From Climacium dendroides (lineage: Eukaryota; Streptophyta; Bryopsida; Hypnales; Climaciaceae): 64,000 nt of DNA. Where the stretch lies: the NCBI GenBank assembly GCA_950106755.1, contig CATNNA010000003.1, positions 124,001-188,000 of the forward strand, given 5' to 3'. The notes under the pieces are model-generated. The model saw only the letters and a list, made by a program, of their open reading frames with translations, made no database searches and was not told the DNA's origin. Below, one piece after another: positions 10,962 to 25,010 of this stretch (its first letter is position 1; every line of letters begins with the position of its first letter). The position numbers were made by a program, and so were the translations under genes.

Positions 10962-13900
10962 TGTTTTTGGACATGCTTGCACGTCAAACCGATATAATTT
11001 ATTGGTTTTGGGTTTTATTAAATACAGCATGATTTCTAGAGTATTTGTTTTGAAATCCATTTCAAATGTCATAGACAGTGTAGGAAAGCAATAGGCTGGT
11101 TTGTCTTAAAGTTAAGTTTTTCCATGAATCCTAATTATTTTGAACAATTGCAACTTGTGTGTTACGTTTTTGGACATGCTTGCACGTCAAACCGATATAA
11201 TTTATTGCTTTGGTTTTATTAAATACAGCATGATTTCTAGAGTATTTGTTTTGAAATCCATTTCAAATGTCATAGACAGTGTAGGAAAGCAATAGGCTGG
11301 TTTGTCTTATAGTTAAGTTTTTCCATGAATCCTAATTATTTTGAACAATTGCAACTTGTGTGTTATGTTTTTGGACATGCTTGCACGTCAAACCGATATA
11401 ATTTATTGGTTTTGGGTTTTATTAAATACAGCATGATTTCTAGAGTATTTGTTTTGAAATCCATTTCAAATGTCATAGACAGTGTAGGAAAGCAATAGGC
11501 TGGTTTGTCTTAAAATTAAGTTTTTCCATGAATCCTAATTATTTTGAACAATTGCAACTTGTGTGTTACGTTTTTGGACATGCTTGCACGTCAAACCGAT
11601 ATAATTTATTGGTTTGGGTTTTATTAAATACAGCATGATTTCTAGAGTATTTGTTTTGAAATCCATTTCAAATGAAGAAGACAGTGTAGGAAAGCAATAG
11701 GCTGGTTTGTCTTAAAATTAAGTTTTTCCATGAATCCTAATTATTTTGAACAATTGCAACTTGTGTGTTATGTTTTTGGACATGCTTGCACGTCAAACCG
11801 ATATAATTTATTGGTTTTGGGTTTTATTAAATACAGCATGATTTCTAGAGTATTTGTTTTGAAATCCATTTCAAATGAAGAAGACAGTGTAGGAAAGCAA
11901 TAGGCTGGTTTGTCTTAAAATTAAGTTTTTCCATGAATCCTAATTATTTTGAACAATTGCAACTTGTGTGTTATGTTTTTGGACATGCTTGCACGTCAAA
12001 CCGATATAATTTATTGGTTTTGGGTTTTATTAAATACAGCATGATTTCTAGAGTATTTGTTTTGAAATCCATTTCAAATGTCATAGACAGTGTAGGAAAG
12101 CAATAGGCTGGTTTGTCTTAAAGTTAAGTTTTTCCATGAATCCTAATTATTTTGAACAATTGCAACTTGTGTGTTACGTTTTTGGACATGCTTGCACGTC
12201 AAACCGATATAATTTATTGCTTTGGTTTTATTAAATACAGCATGATTTCTAGAGTATTTGTTTTGAAATCCATTTCAAATGTCAAAGACAGTGTAGGAAA
12301 GCAATAGGCTGGTTTGTCTTAAAGTTAAGTTTTTCCATGAATCCTAATTATTTTGAACAATTGCAACTTGTGTGTTACGTTTTTGGACATGCTTGCACGT
12401 CAAACCGATATAATTTATTGGTTTTGGGTTTTATTAAATACAGCATGATTTCTAGAGTATTTGTTTTGAAATCCATTTTAAATGAAGAAGACAGTGTAGG
12501 AAAGCAATAGGCTGGTTTGTCTTAAGGTTAAGTTTTTCCATGAATCCTAATTATTTTGAACAATTGCAACTTGTGTGTTATGTTTTTGGACATGCTTGCA
12601 CGTCAAACCGATATAATTTATTGGTTTTGGGTTTTATTAAATACAGCATGATTTCTAGAGTATTTGTTTTGAAATCCATTTCAAATGTCATAGACAGTGT
12701 AGGAAAGCAATAGGCTGGTTTGTCTTAAAGTTAAGTTTTTCCATGAATCCTAATTATTTTGAACAATTGCAACTTGTGTGTTACGTTTTTGGACATGCTT
12801 GCACGTCAAACCGATATAATTTATTGCTTTGGTTTTATTAAATACAGCATGATTTCTAGAGTATTTGTTTTGAAATCCATTTCAAATGTCATAGACAGTG
12901 TAGGAAAGCAATAGGCTGGTTTGTCTTATAGTTAAGTTTTTCCATGAATCCTAATTATTTTGAACAATTGCAACTTGTGTGTTATGTTTTTGGACATGCT
13001 TGCACGTCAAACCGATATAATTTATTGGTTTTGGGTTTTATTAAATACAGCATGATTTCTAGAGTATTTGTTTTGAAATCCATTTCAAATGTCATAGACA
13101 GTGTAGGAAAGCAATAGGCTGGTTTGTCTTAAAATTAAGTTTTTCCATGAATCCTAATTATTTTGAACAATTGCAACTTGTGTGTTACGTTTTTGGACAT
13201 GCTTGCACGTCAAACCGATATAATTTATTGGTTTGGGTTTTATTAAATACAGCATGATTTCTAGAGTATTTGTTTTGAAATCCATTTCAAATGAAGAAGA
13301 CAGTGTAGGAAAGCAATAGGCTGGTTTGTCTTAAAATTAAGTTTTTCCATGAATCCTAATTATTTTGAACAATTGCAACTTGTGTGTTATGTTTTTGGAC
13401 ATGCTTGCACGTCAAACCGATATAATTTATTGGTTTTGGGTTTTATTAAATACAGCATGATTTCTAGAGTATTTGTTTTGAAATCCATTTCAAATGAAGA
13501 AGACAGTGTAGGAAAGCAATAGGCTGGTTTGTCTTAAAATTAAGTTTTTCCATGAATCCTAATTATTTTGAACAATTGCAACTTGTGTGTTATGTTTTTG
13601 GACATGCTTGCACGTCAAACCGATATAATTTATTGGTTTTGGGTTTTATTAAATACAGCATGATTTCTAGAGTATTTGTTTTGAAATCCATTTCAAATGT
13701 CATAGACAGTGTAGGAAAGCAATAGGCTGGTTTGTCTTAAAGTTAAGTTTTTCCATGAATCCTAATTATTTTGAACAATTGCAACTTGTGTGTTACGTTT
13801 TTGGACATGCTTGCACGTCAAACCGATATAATTTATTGCTTTGGTTTTATTAAATACAGCATGATTTCTAGAGTATTTGTTTTGAAATCCATTTCAAATG

Positions 13901-14199
13901 TCAAAGACAGTGTAGGAAAGCAATAGGCTGGTTTGTCTTAAAGTTAAGTTTTTCCATGAATCCTAATTATTTTGAACAATTGCAACTTGTGTGTTACGTT
14001 TTTGGACATGCTTGCACGTCAAACCGATATAATTTATTGGTTTTGGGTTTTATTAAATACAGCATGATTTCTAGAGTATTTGTTTTGAAATCCATTTTAA
14101 ATGAAGAAGACAGTGTAGGAAAGCAATAGGCTGGTTTGTCTTAAGGTTAAGTTTTTCCATGAATCCTAATTATTTTGAACAATTGCAACTTGTGTGTTA
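10962..14199. repeat. 8-monomer tandem pair, 1,619 bp
   Basis: Two units of 1,619 bp abut: about 10,962-12,580 and 12,581-14,199. Shared private markers are CTTATAG at 11,306 and 12,925, and TTTTAAATG followed by CTTAAGG near 12,478 and 14,097. The match ends at monomer position 55 (T at 12,581, C at 14,200). I noticed no internal differences at the markers compared, so the duplication looks recent relative to the divergence among monomers. Confidence 0.87.
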
Positions 14200-16982
14200 C
14201 GTTTTTGGACATGCTTGCACGTCAAACCGATATAATTTATTGCTTTGGTTTTATTAAATACAGCATGATTTCTAGAGTATTTGTTTTGAAATCCATTTCA
14301 AATGAAGAAGACAGTGTACGAAAGCAACAGGCTGGTTTGTCTTAAAATTAAGTTTTTCCATGAATCCTAATTATTTTGATCAATTGCAACTTGTGTGTTA
14401 TGTTTTTGGACATGCTTGCACGTCAAACCGATATAATTTATTGCTTTGGTTTTATTAAATACAGCATGATTTCTAGAGTATTTGTTTTGAAATCCATTTC
14501 AAATGTCATAGACAGTGTAGGAAAGCAATAGGCTGGTTTGTCTTAAAGTTAAGTTTTTCCATGAATTCTAATTATTTTGATCAATTGCAACTTGTGTGGT
14601 ATGTTTCTGGACATGCTTGCACGTCAAACCGATATAATTTATTGCTTTGGTTTTATTAAATACAGCATGATTTCTAGAGTATTTGTTTTGAAATCCATTT
14701 CAAATGTCATAGACAGTGTATGAAAGCAATAGGCTGGTTTGCCTTAAAGTTAAGTTTTTCCATGAATTCTAATTATTTTGATCACTTGCAACTTGTGTGT
14801 TATGTTTTTGGACATGCTTGCACGTCAAACCGATATAATTTATTGGTTTGCGTTTCATTAAATACAGCATGATTTTTAGAGTATTTGTTTTGAAATCCAT
14901 TTCAAATGAAGAAGACAGTGTAGGAAAGCAATAGGCTGGTTTGTCTTAAAATTAAGTTTTTCCATGAATTCTAATTATTTTGAACAATTGCAACTTGTGT
15001 GTTATGTTCTTGGACATGCTTGCACGTCAAACCGATATAATTTATTGGTTTGCGTTTCATTAAATACAGCATGATTTCTAGAGTATTTGTTTTGAAATCC
15101 ATTTCAAATGAAGAAGACAGTGTAGGAAAGCAATAGGCTGGTTTGTCTTAAAGTTAAGTTTTTCCATGAATCCTAATTATTTTGAACAATTGCAACTTGT
15201 GTGTTACGTTTTTGGACATGCTTGCACGTCAAACCGATATAATTTATTGGTTTTGGGTTTTATTAAATACAGCATGATTTCTAGAGTATTTGTTTTGAAA
15301 TCCATTTTAAATGAAGAAGACAGTGTAGGAAAGCAATAGGCTGGTTTGTCTTAAGGTTAAGTTTTTCCATGAATCCTAATTATTTTGAACAATTGCAACT
15401 TGTGTGTTACGTTTTTGGACATGCTTGCACGTCAAACCGATATAATTTATTGCTTTGGGTTTCATTAAATACAGCATGATTTTTAGAGTATTTGTTTTGA
15501 AATCCATTTCAAATGTCAAAGACAGTGTAGGAAAGCAATAGGCTGGTTTGTCTTAGAGTTAAGTTTTTCCATGAATCCTAATTATTTTGAACAATTGCAA
15601 CTTGTGTGTTACGTTTTTGGACATGCTTGCACGTCAAACCGATATAATTTATTGCTTTGGTTTTATTAAATACAGCATGATTTCTAGAGTATTTGTTTTG
15701 AAATCCATTTCAAATGAAGAAGACAGTGTACGAAAGCAATAGGCTGGTTTGTCTTAAAATTAAGTTTTTCCATGAATCCTAATTATTTTCAACAATTGCA
15801 ACTTGTGTGTTATGTTTTTGGACATGCTTGCACGTCAAACCGATATAATTTATTGCTTTGGTTTTATTAAATACAGCATGATTTTTAGAGTATTTGTTTT
15901 GAAATCCATTTCAAATGTCATAGACAGTGTAGGAAAGAAATAGGCTGGTTTGTCTTAAAGTTAAGTTTTTTAATGAATTCTAATTATTTTGAACAATTGC
16001 AACTTGTGTGTTATGTTTTTGGACATGCTTGCACGTCAAACCGATATAATTTATTGCTTTGGTTTTATTAAATACAGCATGATTTCTAGAGTATTTGTTT
16101 TGAAATCCATTTCAAATGAAGAAGACAGTGTATGAAAGCAATAGGCTGGTTTGTCTTAAAATTAAGTTTTTCCATGAATCCTAATTATTTTGAACAATTG
16201 CAACTTGTGTGTTATGTTTTTGGACATGCTTGCACGTCAAACCGATATAATTTATTGCTTTGGTTTTATTAAATACAGCATGATTTCTAGAGTATTTGTT
16301 TTGAAATCCATTTCAAATGAAGAAGACAGTGTAGGAAAGAAATAGGCTGGGATGTCTTAAAGTTAAGTTTTTCCATGAATTCTAATTATTTTGAACAATT
16401 GCAACTTGTGTGTTATGTTTTTGGACATGCTTGCACGTCAAACCGATATAATTTATTGCTTTGGTTTTATTAAATACAGCATGATTTCTAGAGTATTTGT
16501 TTTGAAATCCATTTCAAATGAAGAAGACAGTGTAGGAAAGCAATAGGCTGGTTTGTCTTAAAGTTAAGTTTTTCCATGAATTCTAATTATTTTGAACAAT
16601 TGCAACTTGTGTGTTATGTTTTTGGACATGCTTGCACGTCAAACCGATATAATTTATTGCTTTGGTTTTATTAAATACAGCATGATTTCTAGAGTATTTG
16701 TTTTGAAATCCATTTCAAATGAAGAAGACAGTGTAGGAAAGCAATAGGCTGGTTTGTCTTAAAGTTAAGTTTTTCCATGAATCCCAATTATTTTGAACAA
16801 TTGCAACTTGTGTGTTATGTTTTTGGACATGCTTGCACGTCAAACCGATATAATTTATTGCTTTGGTTTTATTAAATACAGCATGATTTCTAGAGTATTT
16901 GTTTTGAAATCCATTTCAAATGTCAAAGACAGTGGAGGAAAGCAATAGGCTGGTTTGTCTTAAAATTAAGTTTTTCCATGAA
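14200..16982. repeat. Transition zone with many private substitutions
   Basis: No clean multimer period was seen here. Several changes occur only in this stretch or nearly so: AAGCAACAG at 14,331, GTGTGGTATG near 14,596, TTTTTTAATGAATTC at about 15,967, and CCCAATTA near 16,783. TTTCTGGAC (14,605), TTTCAACAATT (about 15,787) and AAGAAATAGG (about 15,935 and 16,337) appear here and again in the 30-37 kb block. From here rightwards the AAG allele at 161-163 and the 201-bp GCTTT class become common and the 203-bp class becomes rare. Confidence 0.7.
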
Positions 16983-19900
16983 TCCTAATTATTTTGAACA
17001 ATTGCAACTTGTGTGTTATGTTTTTGGACATGCTTGCACGTCAAACCGATATAATTTATTGCTTTGGTTTTATTAAATACAGCATGATTTCTAGAGTATT
17101 TGTTTTGAAATCCATTTCAAATGTCATAGACAGTGTAGGAAAGCAATAGGCTGGTTTGTCTTAAAGTTAAGTTTTTCCATGAATTCTAATTATTTTGAAC
17201 AATTGCAACTTGTGTGTTATGTTTTTGGACATGCTTGCACGTCAAACCGATATAATTTATTGTTTTGGTTTTATTAAATACAGCATGATTTCTAGAGTAT
17301 TTGTTTTGAAATCCATTTCAAATGAAGAAGACAGTGTAGGAAAGCAATAGGCTGGTTTGTCTTAAAGTTAAGTTTTTCCATGAATTCTAATTATTTTGAT
17401 CAATTGCAACTTGTGTGTTATGTTTTTGGACATGCTTGCACGTCAAACCGATATAATTTATTGGTTTGCGTTTCATTAAATACAGCATGATTTTTAGAGT
17501 ATTTGTTTTGAAATCCATTTCAAATGTCAAAGACAGTGGAGGAAAGCAATAGGCTGGTTTGTCTTAAAATTAAGTTTTTCCATGAATCCTAATTATTTTG
17601 AACAATTGCAACTTGTGTGTTATGTTTTTGGACATGCTTGCACGTCAAACCGATATAATTTATTGCTTTGGTTTTATTAAATACAGCATGATTTCTAGAG
17701 TATTTGTTTTGAAATCCATTTCAAATGAAGAAGACAGTGTAGGAAAGCAATAGGCTGGGATGTCTTAAAGTTAAGTTTTTCCATGAATTCTAATTATTTT
17801 GAACAATTGCAACTTGTGTGTTATGTTTTTGGACATGCTTGCACGTCAAACCGATATAATTTATTGGTTTGGGTTTCATTAAATACAGCATGATTTCTAG
17901 AGTATTTGTTTTGAAATCCATTTCAAATGAAGAAGACAGTGTACGAAAGCAATAGGCTGGTTTGTCTTAAAATTAAGTTTTTCCATGAATCCTAATTATT
18001 TTGAACAATTGCAACTTGTGTGTTATGTTTTTGGACATGCTTGCACGTCAAACCGATATAATTTATTGCTTTGGTTTTATTAAATACAGCATGATTTCTA
18101 GAGTATTTGTTTTGAAATCCATTTCAAATGTCATAGACAGTGTATGAAAGCAATAGGCTGGTTTGAATTAAAGTTAAGTTTTTCCATGAATTCTAATTAT
18201 TTTGATCACTTGCAACTTGTGTGTTATGTTTTTGGACATGCTTGCACGTCAAACCGATATAATTTATTGGTTTGCGTTTCATTAAATACAGCATGATTTT
18301 TAGAGTATTCGTTTTGAAATCCATTTCAAATGAAGAAGACAGTGTAGGAAAGCAATAGGCTGGTTTGTCTTAAAATTAAGTTTTTCCATGAATCCTAATT
18401 ATTTTGAACAATTGCAACTTGTGTGTTATGTTTTTGGACATGCTTGCACGTCAAACCGATATAATTTATTGGTTTGCGTTTCATTAAATACAGCATGATT
18501 TTTAGAGTATTTGTTTTGAAATCCATTTCAAATGAAGAAGACAGTGTATGAAAGCAATAGGCTGGTTTGTCTTAAAATTAAGTTTTTCCATGAATTCTAA
18601 TTATTTTGAACAATTGCAACTTGTGTGTTATGTTCTTGGACATGCTTGCACGTCAAACCGATATAATTTATTGGTTTGCGTTTCATTAAATACAGCATGA
18701 TTTTTAGAGTATTTGTTTTGAAATCCATTTCAAATGTCAAAGACAGTGGAGGAAAGCAATAGGCTGGTTTGTCTTAAAATTAAGTTTTTCCATGAATCCT
18801 AATTATTTTGAACAATTGCAACTTGTGTGTTATGTTTTTGGACATGCTTGCACGTCAAACCGATATAATTTATTGCTTTGGTTTTATTAAATACAGCATG
18901 ATTTCTAGAGTATTTGTTTTGAAATCCATTTCAAATGAAGAAGACAGTGTAGGAAAGCAATAGGCTGGGATGTCTTAAAGTTAAGTTTTTCCATGAATTC
19001 TAATTATTTTGAACAATTGCAACTTGTGTGTTATGTTTTTGGACATGCTTGCACGTCAAACCGATATAATTTATTGCTTTGGTTTTATTAAATACAGCAT
19101 GATTTCTAGAGTATTTGTTTTGAAATCCATTTCAAATGTCATAGACAGTGTAGGAAAGCAATAGGCTGGTTTGTCTTAAAGTTAAGTTTTTCCATGAATT
19201 CTAATTATTTTGAACAATTGCAACTTGTGTGTTATGTTTTTGGACATGCTTGCACGTCAAACCGATATAATTTATTGTTTTGGTTTTATTAAATACAGCA
19301 TGATTTCTAGAGTATTTGTTTTGAAATCCATTTCAAATGAAGAAGACAGTGTAGGAAAGCAATAGGCTGGTTTGTCTTAAAGTTAAGTTTTTCCATGAAT
19401 TCTAATTATTTTGATCAATTGCAACTTGTGTGTTATGTTTTTGGACATGCTTGCACGTCAAACCGATATAATTTATTGGTTTGCGTTTCATTAAATACAG
19501 CATGATTTTTAGAGTATTTGTTTTGAAATCCATTTCAAATGTCAAAGACAGTGGAGGAAAGCAATAGGCTGGTTTGTCTTAAAATTAAGTTTTTCCATGA
19601 ATCCTAATTATTTTGAACAATTGCAACTTGTGTGTTATGTTTTTGGACATGCTTGCACGTCAAACCGATATAATTTATTGCTTTGGTTTTATTAAATACA
19701 GCATGATTTCTAGAGTATTTGTTTTGAAATCCATTTCAAATGAAGAAGACAGTGTAGGAAAGCAATAGGCTGGGATGTCTTAAAGTTAAGTTTTTCCATG
19801 AATTCTAATTATTTTGAACAATTGCAACTTGTGTGTTATGTTTTTGGACATGCTTGCACGTCAAACCGATATAATTTATTGGTTTGGGTTTCATTAAATA

Positions 19901-21012
19901 CAGCATGATTTCTAGAGTATTTGTTTTGAAATCCATTTCAAATGAAGAAGACAGTGTACGAAAGCAATAGGCTGGTTTGTCTTAAAATTAAGTTTTTCCA
20001 TGAATCCTAATTATTTTGAACAATTGCAACTTGTGTGTTATGTTTTTGGACATGCTTGCACGTCAAACCGATATAATTTATTGCTTTGGTTTTATTAAAT
20101 ACAGCATGATTTCTAGAGTATTTGTTTTGAAATCCATTTCAAATGTCATAGACAGTGTATGAAAGCAATAGGCTGGTTTGCCTTAAAGTTAAGTTTTTCC
20201 ATGAATTCTAATTATTTTGATCACTTGCAACTTGTGTGTTATGTTTTTGGACATGCTTGCACGTCAAACCGATATAATTTATTGCTTTGCGTTTCATTAA
20301 ATACAGCATGATTTTTAGAGTATTCGTTTTGAAATCCATTTCAAATGAAGAAGACAGTGTAGGAAAGCAATAGGCTGGTTTGTCTTAAAATTAAGTTTTT
20401 CCATGAATCCTAATTATTTTGAACAATTGCAACTTGTGTGTTATGTTTTTGGACATGCTTGCACGTCAAACCGATATAATTTATTGGTTTGCGTTTCATT
20501 AAATACAGCATGATTTTTAGAGTATTTGTTTTGAAATCCATTTCAAATGAAGAAGACAGTGTATGAAAGCAATAGGCTGGTTTGTCTTAAAATTAAGTTT
20601 TTCCATGAATTCTAATTATTTTGAACAATTGCAACTTGTGTGTTATGTTCTTGGACATGCTTGCACGTCAAACCGATATAATTTATTGGTTTGCGTTTCA
20701 TTAAATACAGCATGATTTTTAGAGTATTTGTTTTGAAATCCATTTCAAATGTCAAAGACAGTGGAGGAAAGCAATAGGCTGGTTTGTCTTAAAATTAAGT
20801 TTTTCCATGAATCCTAATTATTTTGAACAATTGCAACTTGTGTGTTATGTTTTTGGACATGCTTGCACGTCAAACCGATATAATTTATTGCTTTGGTTTT
20901 ATTAAATACAGCATGATTTCTAGAGTATTTGTTTTGAAATCCATTTCAAATGAAGAAGACAGTGTAGGAAAGCAATAGGCTGGGATGTCTTAAAATTAAG
21001 TTTTTCCATGAA
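16983..21012. repeat. 10-monomer tandem pair, 2,015 bp
   Basis: Five markers give the same 2,015-bp offset: TGTTTTGG (G98 changed to T) at 17,261 and 19,276; GTGGAGG at 17,536 and 19,551; GATCACTTG at 18,204 and 20,219; TGTTCTTGG at 18,631 and 20,646; GTGGAGG at 18,746 and 20,761. The first copy has a private AATT in TTTGAATTAAAG (about 18,173) where the second has TTTGCCTTAAAG. Boundaries are approximate. The right copy feeds directly into the 6-monomer repeats that follow. Confidence 0.87.
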
Positions 21013-24000
21013 TTCTAATTATTTTGAACAATTGCAACTTGTGTGTTATGTTTTTGGACATGCTTGCACGTCAAACCGATATAATTTATTGCTTTGGTTT
21101 TATTAAATACAGCATGATTTCTAGAGTATTTGTTTTGAAATCCATTTCAAATGAAGAAGACAGTGTACGAAAGCAATAGGCTGGTTTGTCTTAAAATTAA
21201 GTTTTTCCATGAATCCTAATTATTTTGAACAATTGCAACTTGTGTGTTATGTTTTTGGACATGCTTGCACGTCAAACCGATATAATTTATTGCTTTGGTT
21301 TTATTAAATACAGCATGATTTCTAGAGTATTTGTTTTGAAATCCATTTCAAATGAAGAAGACAGTGTATGAAAGCAATAGGCTGGTTTGCCTTAAAGTTA
21401 AGTTTTTCCATGAATTCTAATTATTTTGATCACTTGCAACTTGTGTGTTATGTTTTTGGACATGCTTGCACGTCAAACCGATATAATTTATTGCTTTGCG
21501 TTTCATTAAATACAGCATGATTTTTAGAGTATTCGTTTTGAAATCCATTTCAAATGAAGAAGACAGTGTAGGAAAGCAATAGGCTGGTTTGTCTTAAAAT
21601 TAAGTTTTTCCATGAATCCTAATTATTTTGAACAATTGCAACTTGTGTGTTATGTTTTTGGACATGCTTGCACGTCAAACCGATATAATTTATTGGTTTG
21701 CGTTTCATTAAATACAGCATGATTTTTAGAGTATTTGTTTTGAAATCCATTTCAAATGAAGAAGACAGTGTATGAAAGCAATAGGCTGGTTTGTCTTAAA
21801 ATTAAGTTTTTCCATGAATTCTAATTATTTTGAACAATTGCAACTTGTGTGTTATGTTCTTGGACATGCTTGCACGTCAAACCGATATAATTTATTGGTT
21901 TGCGTTTCATTAAATACAGCATGATTTTTAGAGTATTTGTTTTGAAATCCATTTCAAATGTCAAAGACAGTGGAGGAAAGCAATAGGCTGGTTTGTCTTA
22001 AAATTAAGTTTTTCCATGAATCCTAATTATTTTGAACAATTGCAACTTGTGTGTTATGTTTTTGGACATGCTTGCACGTCAAACCGATATAATTTATTGC
22101 TTTGGTTTTATTAAATACAGCATGATTTCTAGAGTATTTGTTTTGAAATCCATTTCAAATGAAGAAGACAGTGTAGGAAAGCAATAGGCTGGGATGTCTT
22201 AAAGTTAAGTTTTTCCATGAATTCTAATTATTTTGAACAATTGCAACTTGTGTGTTATGTTTTTGGACATGCTTGCACGTCAAACCGATATAATTTATTG
22301 CTTTGGTTTTATTAAATACAGCATGATTTCTAGAGTATTTGTTTTGAAATCCATTTCAAATGAAGAAGACAGTGTACGAAAGCAATAGGCTGGTTTGTCT
22401 TAAAATTAAGTTTTTCCATGAATCCTAATTATTTTGAACAATTGCAACTTGTGTGTTATGTTTTTGGACATGCTTGCACGTCAAACCGATATAATTTATT
22501 GCTTTGGTTTTATTAAATACAGCATGATTTCTAGAGTATTTGTTTTGAAATCCATTTCAAATGAAGAAGACAGTGTATGAAAGCAATAGGCTGGTTTGCC
22601 TTAAAGTTAAGTTTTTCCATGAATTCTAATTATTTTGATCACTTGCAACTTGTGTGTTATGTTTTTGGACATGCTTGCACGTCAAACCGATATAATTTAT
22701 TGCTTTGCGTTTCATTAAATACAGCATGATTTTTAGAGTATTTGTTTTGAAATCCATTTCAAATGAAGAAGACAGTGTATGAAAGCAATAGGCTGGTTTG
22801 TCTTAAAATTAAGTTTTTCCATGAATCCTAATTATTTTGAACAATTGCAACTTGTGTGTTATGTTTTTGGACATGCTTGCACGTCAAACCGATATAATTT
22901 ATTGGTTTGCGTTTCATTAAATACAGCATGATTTTTAGAGTATTTGTTTTGAAATCCATTTCAAATGAAGAAGACAGTGTATGAAAGCAATAGGCTGGTT
23001 TGTCTTAAAATTAAGTTTTTCCATGAATTCTAATTATTTTGAACAATTGCAACTTGTGTGTTATGTTCTTGGACATGCTTGCACGTCAAACCGATATAAT
23101 TTATTGGTTTGCGTTTCATTAAATACAGCATGATTTTTAGAGTATTTGTTTTGAAATCCATTTCAAATGTCAAAGACAGTGGAGGAAAGCAATAGGCTGG
23201 TTTGTCTTAAAATTAAGTTTTTCCATGAATCCTAATTATTTTGAACAATTGCAACTTGTGTGTTATGTTTTTGGACATGCTTGCACGTCAAACCGATATA
23301 ATTTATTGCTTTGGTTTTATTAAATACAGCATGATTTCTAGAGTATTTGTTTTGAAATCCATTTCAAATGAAGAAGACAGTGTAGGAAAGCAATAGGCTG
23401 GGATGTCTTAAAGTTAAGTTTTTCCATGAATTCTAATTATTTTGAACAATTGCAACTTGTGTGTTATGTTTTTGGACATGCTTGCACGTCAAACCGATAT
23501 AATTTATTGCTTTGGTTTTATTAAATACAGCATGATTTCTAGAGTATTTGTTTTGAAATCCATTTCAAATGAAGAAGACAGTGTACGAAAGCAATAGGCT
23601 GGTTTGTCTTAAAATTAAGTTTTTCCATGAATCCTAATTATTTTGAACAATTGCAACTTGTGTGTTATGTTTTTGGACATGCTTGCACGTCAAACCGATA
23701 TAATTTATTGCTTTGGTTTTATTAAATACAGCATGATTTCTAGAGTATTTGTTTTGAAATCCATTTCAAATGAAGAAGACAGTGTATGAAAGCAATAGGC
23801 TGGTTTGCCTTAAAGTTAAGTTTTTCCATGAATTCTAATTATTTTGATCACTTGCAACTTGTGTGTTATGTTTTTGGACATGCTTGCACGTCAAACCGAT
23901 ATAATTTATTGGTTTGCGTTTCATTAAATACAGCATGATTTTTAGAGTATTTGTTTTGAAATCCATTTCAAATGAAGAAGACAGTGTATGAAAGCAATAG

Positions 24001-24790
24001 GCTGGTTTGTCTTAAAATTAAGTTTTTCCATGAATCCTAATTATTTTGAACAATTGCAACTTGTGTGTTATGTTTTTGGACATGCTTGCACGTCAAACCG
24101 ATATAATTTATTGGTTTGCGTTTCATTAAATACAGCATGATTTTTAGAGTATTTGTTTTGAAATCCATTTCAAATGAAGAAGACAGTGTAGGAAAGCAAT
24201 AGGCTGGTTTGTCTTAAAGTTAAGTTTTTCCATGAATTCTAATTATTTTGAACAATTGCAACTTGTGTGTTATGTTCTTGGACATGCTTGCACGTCAAAC
24301 CGATATAATTTATTGGTTTGCGTTTCATTAAATACAGCATGATTTTTAGAGTATTTGTTTTGAAATCCATTTCAAATGTCAAAGACAGTGGAGGAAAGCA
24401 ATAGGCTGGTTTGTCTTAAAATTAAGTTTTTCCATGAATCCTAATTATTTTGAACAATTGCAACTTGTGTGTTATGTTTTTGGACATGCTTGCACGTCAA
24501 ACCGATATAATTTATTGCTTTGGTTTTATTAAATACAGCATGATTTCTAGAGTATTTGTTTTGAAATCCATTTCAAATGAAGAAGACAGTGTAGGAAAGC
24601 AATAGGCTGGGATGTCTTAAAGTTAAGTTTTTCCATGAATTCTAATTATTTTGAACAATTGCAACTTGTGTGTTATGTTTTTGGACATGCTTGCACGTCA
24701 AACCGATATAATTTATTGCTTTGGTTTTATTAAATACAGCATGATTTCTAGAGTATTTGTTTTGAAATCCATTTCAAATGAAGAAGACAG
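19954..24790. repeat. 6-monomer HOR, four copies of 1,209 bp
   Basis: GTGTACG occurs at 19,954, 21,163, 22,372, 23,581 and 24,790, exactly 1,209 bp apart each time. GATCACTTG (20,219, 21,428, 22,637, 23,846) and TGTTCTTGG (20,646, 21,855, 23,064, 24,273) keep the same step. Unit order: C20/GCTTT; T20/GATCACTTG; C20/GGTTTGCG; T20/TGTTCTTGG/GCGTTTC followed by GTGGAGG; C20/GCTTT ending GGGATG; T20/GCTTT or GGTTTGGG. Small differences exist between copies (TATTCG kept in the first two, TATTTG in the last two; GGTTTGCG versus GCTTTGCG after GATCACTTG), which should allow the copies to be ordered. This is the cleanest multi-copy HOR in the window. Confidence 0.92.
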
Positions 24791-25010
24791 TGTACGAAAG
24801 CAATAGGCTGGTTTGTCTTAAAATTAAGTTTTTCCATGAATCCTAATTATTTTGAACAATTGCAACTTGTGTGTTATGTTTTTGGACATGCTTGCACGTC
24901 AAACCGATATAATTTATTGGTTTTGGGTTTTATTAAATACAGCATGATTTCTAGAGTATTTGTTTTGAAATCCATTTCAAATGAAGAAGACAGTGTAGGA
25001 AAGCAATAGG

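Noticed and set aside
18301..18330. CENP-B box in the TATTCGTTTTGAAATCC variant
   Set aside because: It has the TTCG core start but lacks the required downstream A and CGGG; most monomers have TTTG there instead.
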